Positions 9,592-19,116 of a stretch of 64,000 nt of DNA are shown here, one piece after another. Position numbers and translations under genes: made by a program. Source of the stretch: JBOGCH01 sp051656645 (GTDB lineage Bacteria; Bacteroidota; Bacteroidia; Bacteroidales; Marinifilaceae); NCBI GenBank assembly GCA_051656645.1, contig JBOGCH010000031.1, positions 1 through 64,000 on the forward strand, written 5' to 3'. The notes under the pieces were generated by a model that had not been told where the DNA came from, did not search any database, and saw only the letters and a program-made list of their open reading frames with translations. Numbering within the stretch: the first letter of the stretch is position 1; every line of letters starts with the position of its first letter.

Positions 9592-9626
9592 AAAAAAAGG
9601 ATGCTTTTAAAGCATCCTTTTTTTAT
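9592..9626. terminator. Bidirectional terminator between the RND operon and ppiD-like gene
   Basis: The palindrome AGGATGCTTT/AAAGCATCCT is flanked by an A-run on the left and a T-run on the right, so it can stop transcription from both convergent units. Confidence 0.9.
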
Positions 9627-9643
9627 ATTATTCGCTAATTCTA

Positions 9644-11743
9644 TTAATAGAACTTGTAGCGTTGATCAACGATATTTCCGTTTTTGTTTAATGCTTGCAT
9701 AGCTTGGTAAGCTGCGCTATAAGCATTCATTTGCGTCATACGTTGTTTTACATTCTCTTTCATATCAGAAGTGTTCTCTTCAGCTTTACGAGAAGTAACT
9801 TGGAATACATATACACCTTGGTTACCTTCAATAGGTTGAGAAAATTCACCTTCTTTTAATGTAGTGATAGAACCAATTACATTAGGCTCGATTCCAGCTC
9901 CTGGGATTTGGAAAGAATTAAATGTAATATCAGCAGCTTCACGAACATCGCTGTTCATTTTTGATGCTAAAGACAATAAGCTTTGGCTTCCTTGTTTTGC
10001 TGCGTCAAACTCCTTAGCTAACATTTCAGCTTTTTTCTGACGTACTAAGATGCTGCGAATTTGTCCTGACACTTGTTTTAATGGAGAGATTCCCTCAGGA
10101 GTAATTCCAGTTAAAACAGCAATAGTGTATTTATCACCATTTTCAAAAATAGTCTGTTCGCCTGTAGTAAGCACTTGACCAATTTGATCGTTTAAGTATG
10201 CTTGACGTACAATATCTCTTGATCCCTCAATTCCTGCAACTGCACGGTCATTACCAGCAAGAGTAGCCATACGTTTAGTTACATTCATCTCAGCAGCACG
10301 GTTGTTGAATTGCTCAATAGTTTTAACACCTTGTGCAAATGAACGCGCATCGTTGTAGATTTTATTTGTTGTTTCAGTAGAAGGATATACTTCCTTAGCA
10401 ATAACAGCAATCTGTACTTTCTCTACAGGTTTTGAACGATCTGTAACTTGTAGAATATGTGTTCCAAATTGAGTATTTACTATTTTAAGCTCACCTTTAT
10501 TAGCAAAGAATGCGCTATCGCTGAATGGTTGTACCATCATGCTTTGAGAGAACCATCCTAGATCTCCTCCATTGATTGCTGAATTTTGGTCTGTTGAGTT
10601 TGTTTTAGCAATTGCTTCAAAGTCTGCTCCTTTTTTGATTAAGTTTACAAGACTATCAGCATTTGTTCCTAAAGGTAAAAGGATATGACGAGCTCTTACT
10701 GAGTCCGGCAACATACGGCTTTCTCCACGACGAGCAATTTTATAAGCTTCGCTCTCTAGGTATGGTCCGTAAACACCTTTATCGTTAGAAAATACAAAAT
10801 CAGCTAATGCTTCGTTACTAATATCTTCTTTTTTGAAGTATGTACCGTCAAATTTTGTATCAGAAGTTAAACCAATAAATTCAGCAACGTCAGTTGCATC
10901 CGCAAATTCATCAGCTAAACCAGCTACTTGCTTTTCTGTTTCGTTATAATCATCTGTAGATGGTACGATATCGAAACTTACGTAAGTAATTTGGCGATTA
11001 GCATTTTGCTCAAAACGTTTTTTGTTAGCGTTGTAGTATTTTTCAATTTCGCTATTTGATACTTGCACAGCCGAATCAGAGATTGTACTGTAATTACGTA
11101 CCACATAGTTAATATCGTTTACTTGTGCATTTCCGGCTAAGTTATCCTCAATCTGAGCATCTGTAACAAACATAGCTTTTGCAAGCAAGTTGTTGTATTT
11201 ACTCATTTCACGAGCATCAGCAATCTCTTTCTCCATATTTAACCAATATGCTTTTTGTGGAGAATTTGCAGGCGCAGAAATAAGTTGTTTAATCACAGTA
11301 CGAGCCTGATTTAAATCAACCTCACCAGTAGTAGGATCAGCAAAAAGTCTGCGAACATTAGGATCCATATTGTCTCCTAATAACATGTCATAAAGTTCGT
11401 CGTTACTTACAGCAATACCTAGTTTTTCAAACTCTGTACCCATAACGCGCTCCATGATTAATTGTTGCCAAGTACTTTCGCGTAATTGATCATGTTGCTC
11501 TGAAGTCAATGCCGAAGCATCACCCATCATTTTAATTAACTCTTCATTTTTGGATAGTAATCTTTGATACTCTTGGATCGAAACTTCTTCTCCGGCAATT
11601 TCTCCTACCTGATTTCTGCTTCTGTTAAATACACTTGCTCCTGAGCTTAAAGCGTCACCAACAATAAAGGCAATAAGTGCCAAACCGATCACGATGCTCA
11701 CAAGCAAACCACCACGGTTTCTGATCTTTTGTAATGTTGCCAT
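9644..11743 (-). CDS. ppiD: PpiD/SurA-type peptidyl-prolyl isomerase (membrane-anchored periplasmic foldase)
   Basis: Assists folding of exported proteins outside the inner membrane. The 699-residue protein has a single N-terminal membrane anchor (about 12-32, GGLLVSIVIGLALIAFIVGD), a SurA_N-like helical chaperone region (about 40-240), and a parvulin (PPIC) domain at about 348-440 with the motifs RARHILLP, GGDLGWFSQ and FGTHILQV. A second, degenerate rotamase-like region follows around 560-660 (EGEFSQPIEGNQGVYVFQV). This is the PpiD layout, though Bacteroidota members are divergent. It is transcribed alone from a good promoter and is separated from topA by about 100 nt. Confidence 0.88.
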   Translation of the reverse strand: MATLQKIRNRGGLLVSIVIGLALIAFIVGDALSSGASVFNRSRNQVGEIAGEEVSIQEYQRLLSKNEELIKMMGDASALTSEQHDQLRESTWQQLIMERVMGTEFEKLGIAVSNDELYDMLLGDNMDPNVRRLFADPTTGEVDLNQARTVIKQLISAPANSPQKAYWLNMEKEIADAREMSKYNNLLAKAMFVTDAQIEDNLAGNAQVNDINYVVRNYSTISDSAVQVSNSEIEKYYNANKKRFEQNANRQITYVSFDIVPSTDDYNETEKQVAGLADEFADATDVAEFIGLTSDTKFDGTYFKKEDISNEALADFVFSNDKGVYGPYLESEAYKIARRGESRMLPDSVRARHILLPLGTNADSLVNLIKKGADFEAIAKTNSTDQNSAINGGDLGWFSQSMMVQPFSDSAFFANKGELKIVNTQFGTHILQVTDRSKPVEKVQIAVIAKEVYPSTETTNKIYNDARSFAQGVKTIEQFNNRAAEMNVTKRMATLAGNDRAVAGIEGSRDIVRQAYLNDQIGQVLTTGEQTIFENGDKYTIAVLTGITPEGISPLKQVSGQIRSILVRQKKAEMLAKEFDAAKQGSQSLLSLASKMNSDVREAADITFNSFQIPGAGIEPNVIGSITTLKEGEFSQPIEGNQGVYVFQVTSRKAEENTSDMKENVKQRMTQMNAYSAAYQAMQALNKNGNIVDQRYKFY

Positions 11744-11790
11744 CTATATAAATTTAATGTTTCTTAATAATACATCTCGCTATTAGGCTA

Positions 11791-11822
11791 CGAATATACT
11801 CATTCTGCCCATTTTATGCAAA
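11791..11822 (-). promoter_or_regulatory. Promoter of the ppiD-like gene
   Basis: On the minus strand TTTG (11822-11819) is followed after 20 nt by TATATTCG (11798-11791), close to the Bacteroidota consensus TTTG/TAnnTTTG. It predicts a leader of about 40 nt. Confidence 0.6.
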
Positions 11823-11849
11823 TATTTAGCTCTAATTCCGCACGTTAAG

Positions 11850-14228
11850 CTACTCTTTCTTAGCACTCTTTTTAGTTGTACTCTTTTTAGCAGTAGTCTT
11901 TTTCGCTGTGGTTTCACTTTTTTTAGCACTTGCACGTTTACCTTTTGAACTGGACGGTTTCTCCCCCTCCTTAGCAATTATTGCCTTACAATCATCGTGC
12001 GTTAATGAATGGGCATCCGTTCCCTTTGGTATCTTATAATTCTGCTTATTCAACGTAATGTATGGACCAAAGCGGCCATTAAGAATTTGAATTCCGTCCT
12101 CAAAGGACTTAATCAACTTCTGTCTGTCGCTTTCACGTTTCTCCTCTATACGCTGCACTGCTCGGTCATACCCTATTGTTTCAGGATCGTCCTCACCCTT
12201 TTTTAAAGATATAAAATCACTTCCCAGCTTAATATACGGCCCAAAACGCCCAATGGCAACGCTTATCTCCTTGCCTTCATATTCGCCCAATTTACGAGGA
12301 AATTTAAATAGGTCTAATGCTTCCTCCAAACTGATTGTTTCTAGTAGCTGCCCTTTTCTTAAACTAGCGTAACGTACCGTTTCGCCTTCTCCAATTTGAG
12401 CTATTGGTCCAAAACGGCCAATACGCACGCTCACAGGTTCACCATTCTCATTGGCTCCCAATAAACGCTCACCTGTATTTCGCTCGGAGGTCTCTAGAGT
12501 CTGCTCTACATTTGCATGGAAAGGAGTATAGAAATCGCCAATCATCTTTTGCCATTTAATTTCGCCTTCAGCAATATGGTCTAACGCCTCCTCGGCTTGA
12601 GCCGTAAAATTGTAATCCATAATATCCTTAAAGTGCTCCGATAGGAAATCAGTTACAACTATCCCAATGTCCGATGGGAATAGCTTCTTTTTCTCTGCAC
12701 CAACCATTTTTTGCTGCTTGATAAAGCGAATCTCGTCACCTTTCAACTCCAAGTTCTCAACCTCTTCCGCTACGCCATCTCGGGACTCCTTAATGATATA
12801 CCCTCTATTTTGTATCGTAGTAATTGTTGGAGCATAAGTAGAAGGACGTCCTATTCCTAGCGCCTCCAGTTTTTTCACCAAACTTGCCTCCGTATAGCGT
12901 GGAGCATGTTGCGTATACTGTTCTGTAGCCGTAATAATCTCTCGTTTTAACAACTCTCCTTTTTCCATATTAGGAAGTAAAGCCGAGTCCTCACCATCGT
13001 GCTCATCATCGTTACTTTCCATGTACATACGTAGGAAACCGTCAAAAAGAATTACCTCACCTACTGCTTGAAAACCGATAGCATCTCCCGACACCTCAAT
13101 GTCGACAACCGTCTTCTCCAAACGTGCATCTGCCATCTGAGACGCTAATGTTCTTTTATATATAAGAGAATATAATCTCTGTTCATTATTATCACCCTCT
13201 ATTTCTTGCTTGTCCATATACGTTGGACGGATAGCCTCATGGGCTTCTTGCGCACTTTTGCTTTTGGTGCTGTAATTACGCGATTGAGAATATTGCTCTC
13301 CTAGTGTTTGACATATAACAGCCTTAGCACTTTTTATTGCTAACTCCGATAAATTAACACTATCCGTTCTCATATACGTAATAAACCCATGCTCATACAA
13401 TTTCTGAGCTACAGACATAGTCTGAGACACAGAGAAGCCTAACTTGCGCGCAGCCTCCTGTTGTAACGTAGATGTTGTAAATGGTGCAGCTGGTTTACGT
13501 GATGTTGGTTTTGTTTCAATATCCCGCACAGTAAAACGTGCATCCTTACAGTTTTCAAGGAACTTTGTTACTTGCTCTTTATTTTCAAAGCGCTTAGTCG
13601 CTTCTGCTTTGAATATATTTCTTTCCGTAGCCGGCGTAAATTGCCCTGCTACTTTATAATATTTTTGGCGACTAAAAGCGTTTATCTCACGCTCACGCTC
13701 CACAATTAATTTTACGGCAACACTTTGTACCCTACCGGCAGACAGTGACGGTTTCACCTTTTTCCATAAAACAGGCGACACCTCAAACCCTACTAATCTG
13801 TCTAAAACACGTCTTGCTTGTTGCGCATCGACTAAATTCAAATCAATATTACGAGGATGTGCAATCGCATTTAAGATAGCATCTTTAGTAATTTCATGAA
13901 AAACAATACGCTTTGTATTTTCTGGTTTCAGCTTTAACACCTCAAACAAGTGCCATGCAATGGCCTCTCCTTCGCGGTCCTCATCGGAAGCTAACCATAT
14001 CGTCTTCGCTTCTGACGCTAACGTTTTAAGTTCTTTTACAACCGCTTTCTTATCAGCGGATACAGTATATTTGGGTTGAAAATTGTGTTCAATGTCAATC
14101 CCGAAGTCTTTCTTCTCTAAATCACGAATGTGTCCATAACTAGACTTTACTACATAGCCGTTCCCTAAGAACTTTTCTATGGTTTTAGCCTTAGCTGGGG
14201 ACTCAACGATAACAAGATTTTCAATCAT
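11850..14228 (-). CDS. topA: DNA topoisomerase I (type IA)
   Basis: Relaxes negatively supercoiled DNA. The 792-residue protein begins with the TOPRIM domain (VIVESPAKAKTIEKFLG at 6-22; acidic DEDREGEA near 101-108). The catalytic tyrosine is Y285 in GFITYMRTDS. Conserved GRVQSVAVKLI and SAGRVQS precede it, and AHEAIRPT and GIGRPSTYAPTI follow. In place of the C-terminal Cys4 zinc fingers of the E. coli enzyme there are repeated glycine-rich modules (GRFGPIAQIG, GRFGPYIKLG, GRFGPYITL; about 600-735). It ends in a lysine/alanine/serine/threonine tail of about 40 residues resembling histone H1 tails, a plausible DNA-contact region. A shorter overlapping frame at the 3' end is a shadow. Confidence 0.96.
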   Translation of the reverse strand: MIENLVIVESPAKAKTIEKFLGNGYVVKSSYGHIRDLEKKDFGIDIEHNFQPKYTVSADKKAVVKELKTLASEAKTIWLASDEDREGEAIAWHLFEVLKLKPENTKRIVFHEITKDAILNAIAHPRNIDLNLVDAQQARRVLDRLVGFEVSPVLWKKVKPSLSAGRVQSVAVKLIVEREREINAFSRQKYYKVAGQFTPATERNIFKAEATKRFENKEQVTKFLENCKDARFTVRDIETKPTSRKPAAPFTTSTLQQEAARKLGFSVSQTMSVAQKLYEHGFITYMRTDSVNLSELAIKSAKAVICQTLGEQYSQSRNYSTKSKSAQEAHEAIRPTYMDKQEIEGDNNEQRLYSLIYKRTLASQMADARLEKTVVDIEVSGDAIGFQAVGEVILFDGFLRMYMESNDDEHDGEDSALLPNMEKGELLKREIITATEQYTQHAPRYTEASLVKKLEALGIGRPSTYAPTITTIQNRGYIIKESRDGVAEEVENLELKGDEIRFIKQQKMVGAEKKKLFPSDIGIVVTDFLSEHFKDIMDYNFTAQAEEALDHIAEGEIKWQKMIGDFYTPFHANVEQTLETSERNTGERLLGANENGEPVSVRIGRFGPIAQIGEGETVRYASLRKGQLLETISLEEALDLFKFPRKLGEYEGKEISVAIGRFGPYIKLGSDFISLKKGEDDPETIGYDRAVQRIEEKRESDRQKLIKSFEDGIQILNGRFGPYITLNKQNYKIPKGTDAHSLTHDDCKAIIAKEGEKPSSSKGKRASAKKSETTAKKTTAKKSTTKKSAKKE

Positions 14229-14330
14229 AAATCTATAGCAGTTGTGGTAAAATATTCTTTACCCTATTTAATTTTTAATAATGAGAGTGCAAACCTACTT
14301 ATTTTTTGGCAATCTCAAAATAATAAATAA

Positions 14331-14368
14331 AAAAAGAGATAGAGCTCTAATCTAACTCTATCTCTTTT
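14331..14368 (-). terminator. Terminator after lspA
   Basis: The stem AAAGAGATAGAG/CTCTATCTCTTT lies just past the lspA stop and is followed on the minus strand by a T-run from the A-tract at 14323-14335. Confidence 0.8.
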
Positions 14369-14377
14369 ATATGTTAT

Positions 14378-15016
14378 TTATGCCTCTTGTGTTATCTTTT
14401 TTTTTGTTTCTTTTTCAGAAAAGTAATTCCTATAAAATAAAATCAAGATAAATACACCTATCGTTATATACGAATCGGCAATATTAAACACCGGTCGGAA
14501 AAATATAAAATACTCTCCACCCCATATAGGTAACCAGTTTGGTAAATATCCCTGAAATAAAGGAAAATAAAGCATGTCTACAACTTTACCATAGAATAAC
14601 GATGCGTAACCGCCACCTTCTGGTAAAAAAGTTGCTACTTGACCGTGACTGTGGTTAAACAGGATACCATAAAACAAGCTGTCAATTATGTTTCCAAGAG
14701 CTCCACATAAAATCATAACAAAAGAAACCAACACACCCTTCGGCGCTTTTTCTTTCACTAATCTATGAATGTAATAGCCAATTGCACCTACCGCTACAAT
14801 CCGAAACAAACTTAATGCAAGTTTTCCCCATTTAGCCGAGCTTAACTCCATGCCAAAGGCCATTCCATTATTTTCAATAAATAATATCTTAAACCATTCG
14901 CCAAAAACATTAAACTCCTCACCTATAGTCATGTGAGTTTTTATCCAAATCTTTACAACTTGATCAAATATTATCAACACCACTGCCAGTATGGCAAGCT
15001 TTTTTCCTGTACTCAT
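14378..15016 (-). CDS. lspA: Lipoprotein signal peptidase (signal peptidase II)
   Basis: The inner-membrane aspartyl protease that cuts the signal peptide from prolipoproteins after lipidation. The 212-residue protein has four predicted membrane segments. Its two catalytic aspartates lie in the family motifs GALGNIIDS (about 105-113) and FNIADSYITIG (about 178-188). It is longer than the roughly 160-residue E. coli enzyme because of a loop between these motifs (about 115-175), which is common in Bacteroidota. The many lipoproteins encoded in this window are its expected substrates. It lies about 60 nt downstream of the DksA-like gene, with a hairpin between them. Confidence 0.94.
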   Translation of the reverse strand: MSTGKKLAILAVVLIIFDQVVKIWIKTHMTIGEEFNVFGEWFKILFIENNGMAFGMELSSAKWGKLALSLFRIVAVGAIGYYIHRLVKEKAPKGVLVSFVMILCGALGNIIDSLFYGILFNHSHGQVATFLPEGGGYASLFYGKVVDMLYFPLFQGYLPNWLPIWGGEYFIFFRPVFNIADSYITIGVFILILFYRNYFSEKETKKKITQEA

Positions 15017-15035
15017 AAATATTATTTAGTTATAT

Positions 15036-15068
15036 ATAACAACCTACCGTTTTCCGGTAGGTTGTTAT
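15036..15068 (-). other. Intercistronic hairpin between the DksA-like gene and lspA
   Basis: A 13-14 bp perfect stem (AACAACCTACCG with CGGTAGGTTGTT) with a 5-nt loop lies about 10 nt after the DksA-like stop and 20 nt before the lspA start. No strong T-run follows on the minus strand, so it may be a partial terminator or an RNA-processing site that sets lspA level. Confidence 0.6.
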
Positions 15069-15077
15069 AGCTACTTT

Positions 15078-15455
15078 TTATTTTTGCTCCATTTTCGCAT
15101 CCATGCTCAATGTTGCGTGAGGCACTGCTCTTAAGCGTTCTTTAGCTATGAGCTTGCCTGTTACACGGCAAATTCCATACGTTTTATTCTCTATTCTTAC
15201 AAGTGCTCCTTCAAGGTGAGAAATAAACTTAGCTTGGCGTTGCGCCAAACGTCCTGCTTCCTCTTTAGAAAGTACCGAAGCACCCTCCTCTAAAACCTTA
15301 AAAGTAGGCGATGTATCGGCAATATCATTACCATCGCTACCGGAAATCGACGCCTTAAGCTCTTCATAGTCTTTACGCGCTTTAGCCAGCTTAACAAGAA
15401 TAATATCTTTAAATTCCTGAAGCTCCTCGTCCGAATATCTTGTCTTTTCTGCCAT
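15078..15455 (-). CDS. TraR/DksA-family protein with degenerate zinc finger
   Basis: A 125-residue relative of DksA/TraR, small proteins that bind the RNA polymerase secondary channel. The N-terminal half (about 1-80) is a charged helical coiled coil with an acidic segment (GSDGNDIADTSPTF) near its tip. The C-terminal part, YGICRVTGKLIAKERLR, keeps the finger framework, but only one cysteine of the usual CxxC...CxxC remains (C-x3-G, later H). Classical four-cysteine zinc binding is therefore unlikely. It is preceded by a TATCTTTG -7 box and probably co-transcribed with lspA. Whether it controls rRNA promoters cannot be told from sequence. Confidence 0.85.
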   Translation of the reverse strand: MAEKTRYSDEELQEFKDIILVKLAKARKDYEELKASISGSDGNDIADTSPTFKVLEEGASVLSKEEAGRLAQRQAKFISHLEGALVRIENKTYGICRVTGKLIAKERLRAVPHATLSMDAKMEQK

Positions 15456-15490
15456 AGGTCTCGTTTTTATGTTAGTATTCTTAAAATTGA

Positions 15491-15528
15491 TATAATAGTG
15501 TTAAATCTCCAAAGATATCACTATTATA
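15491..15528. promoter_or_regulatory. Inverted repeat enclosing the DksA-like gene's -7 box
   Basis: TATAATAGTG (15491-15500) and CACTATTATA (15519-15528) form a 10-bp inverted repeat. Inside it the minus strand reads TATCTTTG (15517-15510), a perfect TAnnTTTG, 55 nt upstream of the DksA-like start. It could be a promoter with an operator-like palindrome, or a weak hairpin after ileS. No clear -33 element is visible. Confidence 0.45.
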
Positions 15529-15548
15529 CCAATATTTGCGTATAAAGG

Positions 15549-18500
15549 TTACATCTTTTCTACTTTTATATAAGTATTGATTTCATCAATCTCAATATCC
15601 TTAGCATCTGCAGGTTTTTCTGTAACAATTTCAATACTATCAGCTAATACCTGGCTCGCAATGTATCCTTTAAAGTTAGCTATTGCCTCATTAGTTTCCG
15701 CATGCGAACCTATTTCAAGTTTAATTTTGTCTGTTACGTCAAAATCACTCTCTTTACGTAAATTCTGAATACGGTTTATAAACTCACGCGCAATTCCCTC
15801 TTCTTTAAGTTCCTTGGTTATGTTTACATCCAATGCAACAGTCAATCTGCCCTCATTGGCTACTAATAATCCCGGAATATCTTCCGAAATAATATCAACA
15901 TCCTCAAGCGTTAACTCAACGTTTACACCATCAACATCAAACTTATACTCTCCGCTTTTCTCAAAAGCAAAAATGTCTTGCTGACTCATTGCACCTACTA
16001 CAGCCGAGATTTGTTTCATCTGCTTACCGTAACGAGGTCCCAATGTTTTAAAGTTTGGCTTAATACGCTTAACAAGCACACCTGTTGTATCGCTAATGTA
16101 CTCAATTTCTTTTACATTCACCTCCGAAAGGATGATATTTTTCACCGCATCAATACGATTTACCATTTCATCACTTAAAATAGGTATCATTAACTTGCTT
16201 AATGGCTGACGCACACGGATTTGAACCTTACGGCGTAGACCCAACACCATAGATGATATTTTCTGAGCCATCTCCATTTGCTCCTCAAGCACGCTATTTA
16301 CGCAAGCCTCATCCACTGTTGGGAATGTTGCTAAATGCACACTTCCGTCAATACGACCTGTTACCGCATTTAAATCGCGGAATAACTGATCTGCATAGAA
16401 CGGAGCTATAGGCGACGCTAACAAAGCAACAGTCTCTAAACACTTATATAATGTCTGATAAGCCGAAATCTTGTCTTGAGTATACTCTCCACCCCAGAAA
16501 CGCTTACGTGATAAACGAACATACCAGTTAGATAGGTTCTCCATCACAAACTCTTGGATTGCGCGTCCTGCACGTGTTGGTTCATATTTCTCATAAGCTT
16601 CAGTAACTTCTTTCACCAATGAATTTAATAGTGATAAAATCCAACGGTCAAGCTCCGGACGCTCATCAAACGCTACATCTGCCTCGCTATATGTAAATCC
16701 ATCCACATTAGCATAAAGTGCAAAGAAACCATACGTATTATATAATGTTCCAAAGAATTTACGCTTAACCTCATCAACACCCGAGATGTCAAACTTCAAG
16801 TTATCCCAAGGCTGTGAGTTAGTAATCATATACCAACGTAACGGATCCGATCCAAATTTCTCTATCGTCTCAAACGGATCCACAGCGTTACCTAAACGCT
16901 TAGACATTTTATTTCCTTTAGCATCTAACACCAATCCGTTAGAGATAATGTTTTTAAACGCTACCGAGTCAAATGTCATTGTTGCAATTGCATGTAATGT
17001 AAAGAACCATCCACGCGTTTGGTCAACACCCTCTGCAATAAAATCAGCAGGGAAACGTTTATGTGTTTCAATTAATTCTTTATTTTCAAACGGATAGTGC
17101 AACTGAGCATATGGCATTGCGCCCGAGTCAAACCAAACATCAATTAAGTCTTTCTCACGCACCATTTTCTCCCCCTTAGACGATACTAAAATAATATCAT
17201 CAACATAAGGACGGTGTAAATCTATCTTATCGTAGTTTTCTTGGCTGTTATCCCCTACAACAAATCCCTCGTAAGGATTTTCTGTCATAAAGCCGGCAGC
17301 AATGGATTTCTCTATCTCGCCCACTAGCTCTTCAACCGAACCAATACACTTCATTTCACTACCATCCTCGTTTAACCAAATAGGTAGCGGAGTTCCCCAG
17401 TAGCGTGAACGTGACAAGTTCCAGTCCACCAAATTCTCTAGCCACTTACCAAAACGTCCTTCTCCCGTACTTTGCGGTTTCCAGTTAATAGTTTTGTTAA
17501 GCTCAATCATACGCTCTTTTACAGCTGTTGTACGGATAAACCATGAATCAAGCGGATAATACAATACCGGCTTGTCTGTACGCCAACAGTGTGGATAATT
17601 ATGCTCGTGTTTCTCTACTTTGAAAGCCTTATTCTCTTTCTTTAAATCAACACAAATATCTATATCTAAAGTTGCATCATTTTCGGTCAACGTCAAGTCG
17701 TAAGCATTCTTTACAAATCTGCCCGCGTACTCTTTATAAGCTGCAACATTTACGTGCTCTTTTACAAATGCCTCATCCAAATCCTCAATAGGGAACAAAC
17801 GTCCTTGCTTGTCAACCATTGGCACACGGTTACCTTCTTTATCCAATAACAACATTGGAGCAATGCCCGCAGTTTTAGCCACACGGTCATCATCAGCACC
17901 AAACGTAGGCGCAATGTGTACAATACCTGTACCATCCTCTGTTGTCACAAAATCGCCGGTAATTACGCGGAAAGCATCCCCTTCAATAGGAGTCATCCAT
18001 GGCAACAATTGCTCATAGCGAATACCTTTCAACTCTTCACCTTTAAACTCAGCAACCACTTCGTAAGGAATTAACTTATCTCCCTCGTTGTAGTCGGCCA
18101 ATTTTAAGTCTTGTGCTTTAGGATTAAAGTATGCGTTGAAACGGTCCTTTGCCAAGATTACACATACCGGTTGGTAAGTATACGGATTAAAAGATTTTAC
18201 TTGTACATAAGTAATGTTAGGTCCCACACAAAGTGCTGTATTGGATGGCAATGTCCATGGCGTAGTTGTCCATGCAACAAAATCCACGTTATCTGCATTT
18301 GCAAATAACTTCTCAGACTCTTCGTTACGTACCACTTTAAACTGTGCCACACAAGTTGTATCCTTCACGTCACGGTAACAACCCGGTTGGTTTAGCTCAT
18401 GCGTACTCAATCCTGTACCCGCTGCAGGCGAATAAGGTTGAATTGTATATCCTTTGTATAATAAATCTTTATTATAAAGCTCCTTCAATAGGTACCACAA

Positions 18501-18980
18501 CGTTTCAATATAACGATTATCATAAGTAATATACGGATCGTTCATATCCACCCAGTAACCCATTTTTGTTGTCAAATCTTCCCACTCACGTGTAAATTTC
18601 ATGACATCCTCACGGCACTCTTTATTGTATTCCGCAACAGTTATTGTTTTACCAATAGCCTCTTTCGTTATTCCCAATTTCTTTTCTACACCTAACTCAA
18701 CAGGTAATCCGTGAGTATCCCATCCCGCTTTACGCTCAACATAAAAACCTTGTAATGTTTTGTATCTACAAACAACATCCTTCAGCGTACGCGCCATCAC
18801 GTGGTGAATACCAGGCATTCCGTTTGCTGACGGTGGTCCTTCAAAAAACACAAATGGCTTATGTCCCTCACGGGTTTTAAGACTCATTTCAAATGTATTT
18901 TCATCCTTCCACAAATCAAGTACATCCTTATTTATTTGTGAAAGATTTAATCCTTTATATTCAGAGAATTTCTTACTCAT
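15549..18980 (-). CDS. ileS: Isoleucyl-tRNA synthetase, type 2 (long form) with swapped HIGH motif
   Basis: Charges tRNA-Ile with isoleucine in the cytoplasm. At 1143 residues it matches the long eukaryote-like type 2 enzymes. Domains in order: Rossmann fold with the HIGH-equivalent motif GIHH at residues 57-60 (18801-18812); CP1 editing domain (about 200-420, with the TTPWTLPSN and GIVHIAPTFGADD motifs); second half of the active site with DVWFDSG and the KMSKR loop (about 690); anticodon-binding helical domain (about 740-900); and a C-terminal extension without a visible cysteine zinc finger. The canonical HxGH is replaced by GxHH, an exchange of first and third positions reported for mupirocin-hyper-resistant type 2 IleRS. 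No second ileS is in this window. Confidence 0.96.
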   Translation of the reverse strand: MSKKFSEYKGLNLSQINKDVLDLWKDENTFEMSLKTREGHKPFVFFEGPPSANGMPGIHHVMARTLKDVVCRYKTLQGFYVERKAGWDTHGLPVELGVEKKLGITKEAIGKTITVAEYNKECREDVMKFTREWEDLTTKMGYWVDMNDPYITYDNRYIETLWYLLKELYNKDLLYKGYTIQPYSPAAGTGLSTHELNQPGCYRDVKDTTCVAQFKVVRNEESEKLFANADNVDFVAWTTTPWTLPSNTALCVGPNITYVQVKSFNPYTYQPVCVILAKDRFNAYFNPKAQDLKLADYNEGDKLIPYEVVAEFKGEELKGIRYEQLLPWMTPIEGDAFRVITGDFVTTEDGTGIVHIAPTFGADDDRVAKTAGIAPMLLLDKEGNRVPMVDKQGRLFPIEDLDEAFVKEHVNVAAYKEYAGRFVKNAYDLTLTENDATLDIDICVDLKKENKAFKVEKHEHNYPHCWRTDKPVLYYPLDSWFIRTTAVKERMIELNKTINWKPQSTGEGRFGKWLENLVDWNLSRSRYWGTPLPIWLNEDGSEMKCIGSVEELVGEIEKSIAAGFMTENPYEGFVVGDNSQENYDKIDLHRPYVDDIILVSSKGEKMVREKDLIDVWFDSGAMPYAQLHYPFENKELIETHKRFPADFIAEGVDQTRGWFFTLHAIATMTFDSVAFKNIISNGLVLDAKGNKMSKRLGNAVDPFETIEKFGSDPLRWYMITNSQPWDNLKFDISGVDEVKRKFFGTLYNTYGFFALYANVDGFTYSEADVAFDERPELDRWILSLLNSLVKEVTEAYEKYEPTRAGRAIQEFVMENLSNWYVRLSRKRFWGGEYTQDKISAYQTLYKCLETVALLASPIAPFYADQLFRDLNAVTGRIDGSVHLATFPTVDEACVNSVLEEQMEMAQKISSMVLGLRRKVQIRVRQPLSKLMIPILSDEMVNRIDAVKNIILSEVNVKEIEYISDTTGVLVKRIKPNFKTLGPRYGKQMKQISAVVGAMSQQDIFAFEKSGEYKFDVDGVNVELTLEDVDIISEDIPGLLVANEGRLTVALDVNITKELKEEGIAREFINRIQNLRKESDFDVTDKIKLEIGSHAETNEAIANFKGYIASQVLADSIEIVTEKPADAKDIEIDEINTYIKVEKM

Positions 18981-19116
18981 TCTTTCTATATAGTTTTTAT
19001 GTAATTAACAACACGCGAAAATAACAAATACTTTTGTATCTTCCTATAATTGTGACAGTTCCCCACTCAACATCTTCATGTGGCAAGTAAGCAGTCACTC
19101 ACTCTCTTCCCAATAT

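Noticed and set aside
11783..11977. Short basic open frame on the minus strand overlapping the end of topA
   Set aside because: It is an out-of-frame reading of the AAG-rich topA tail.
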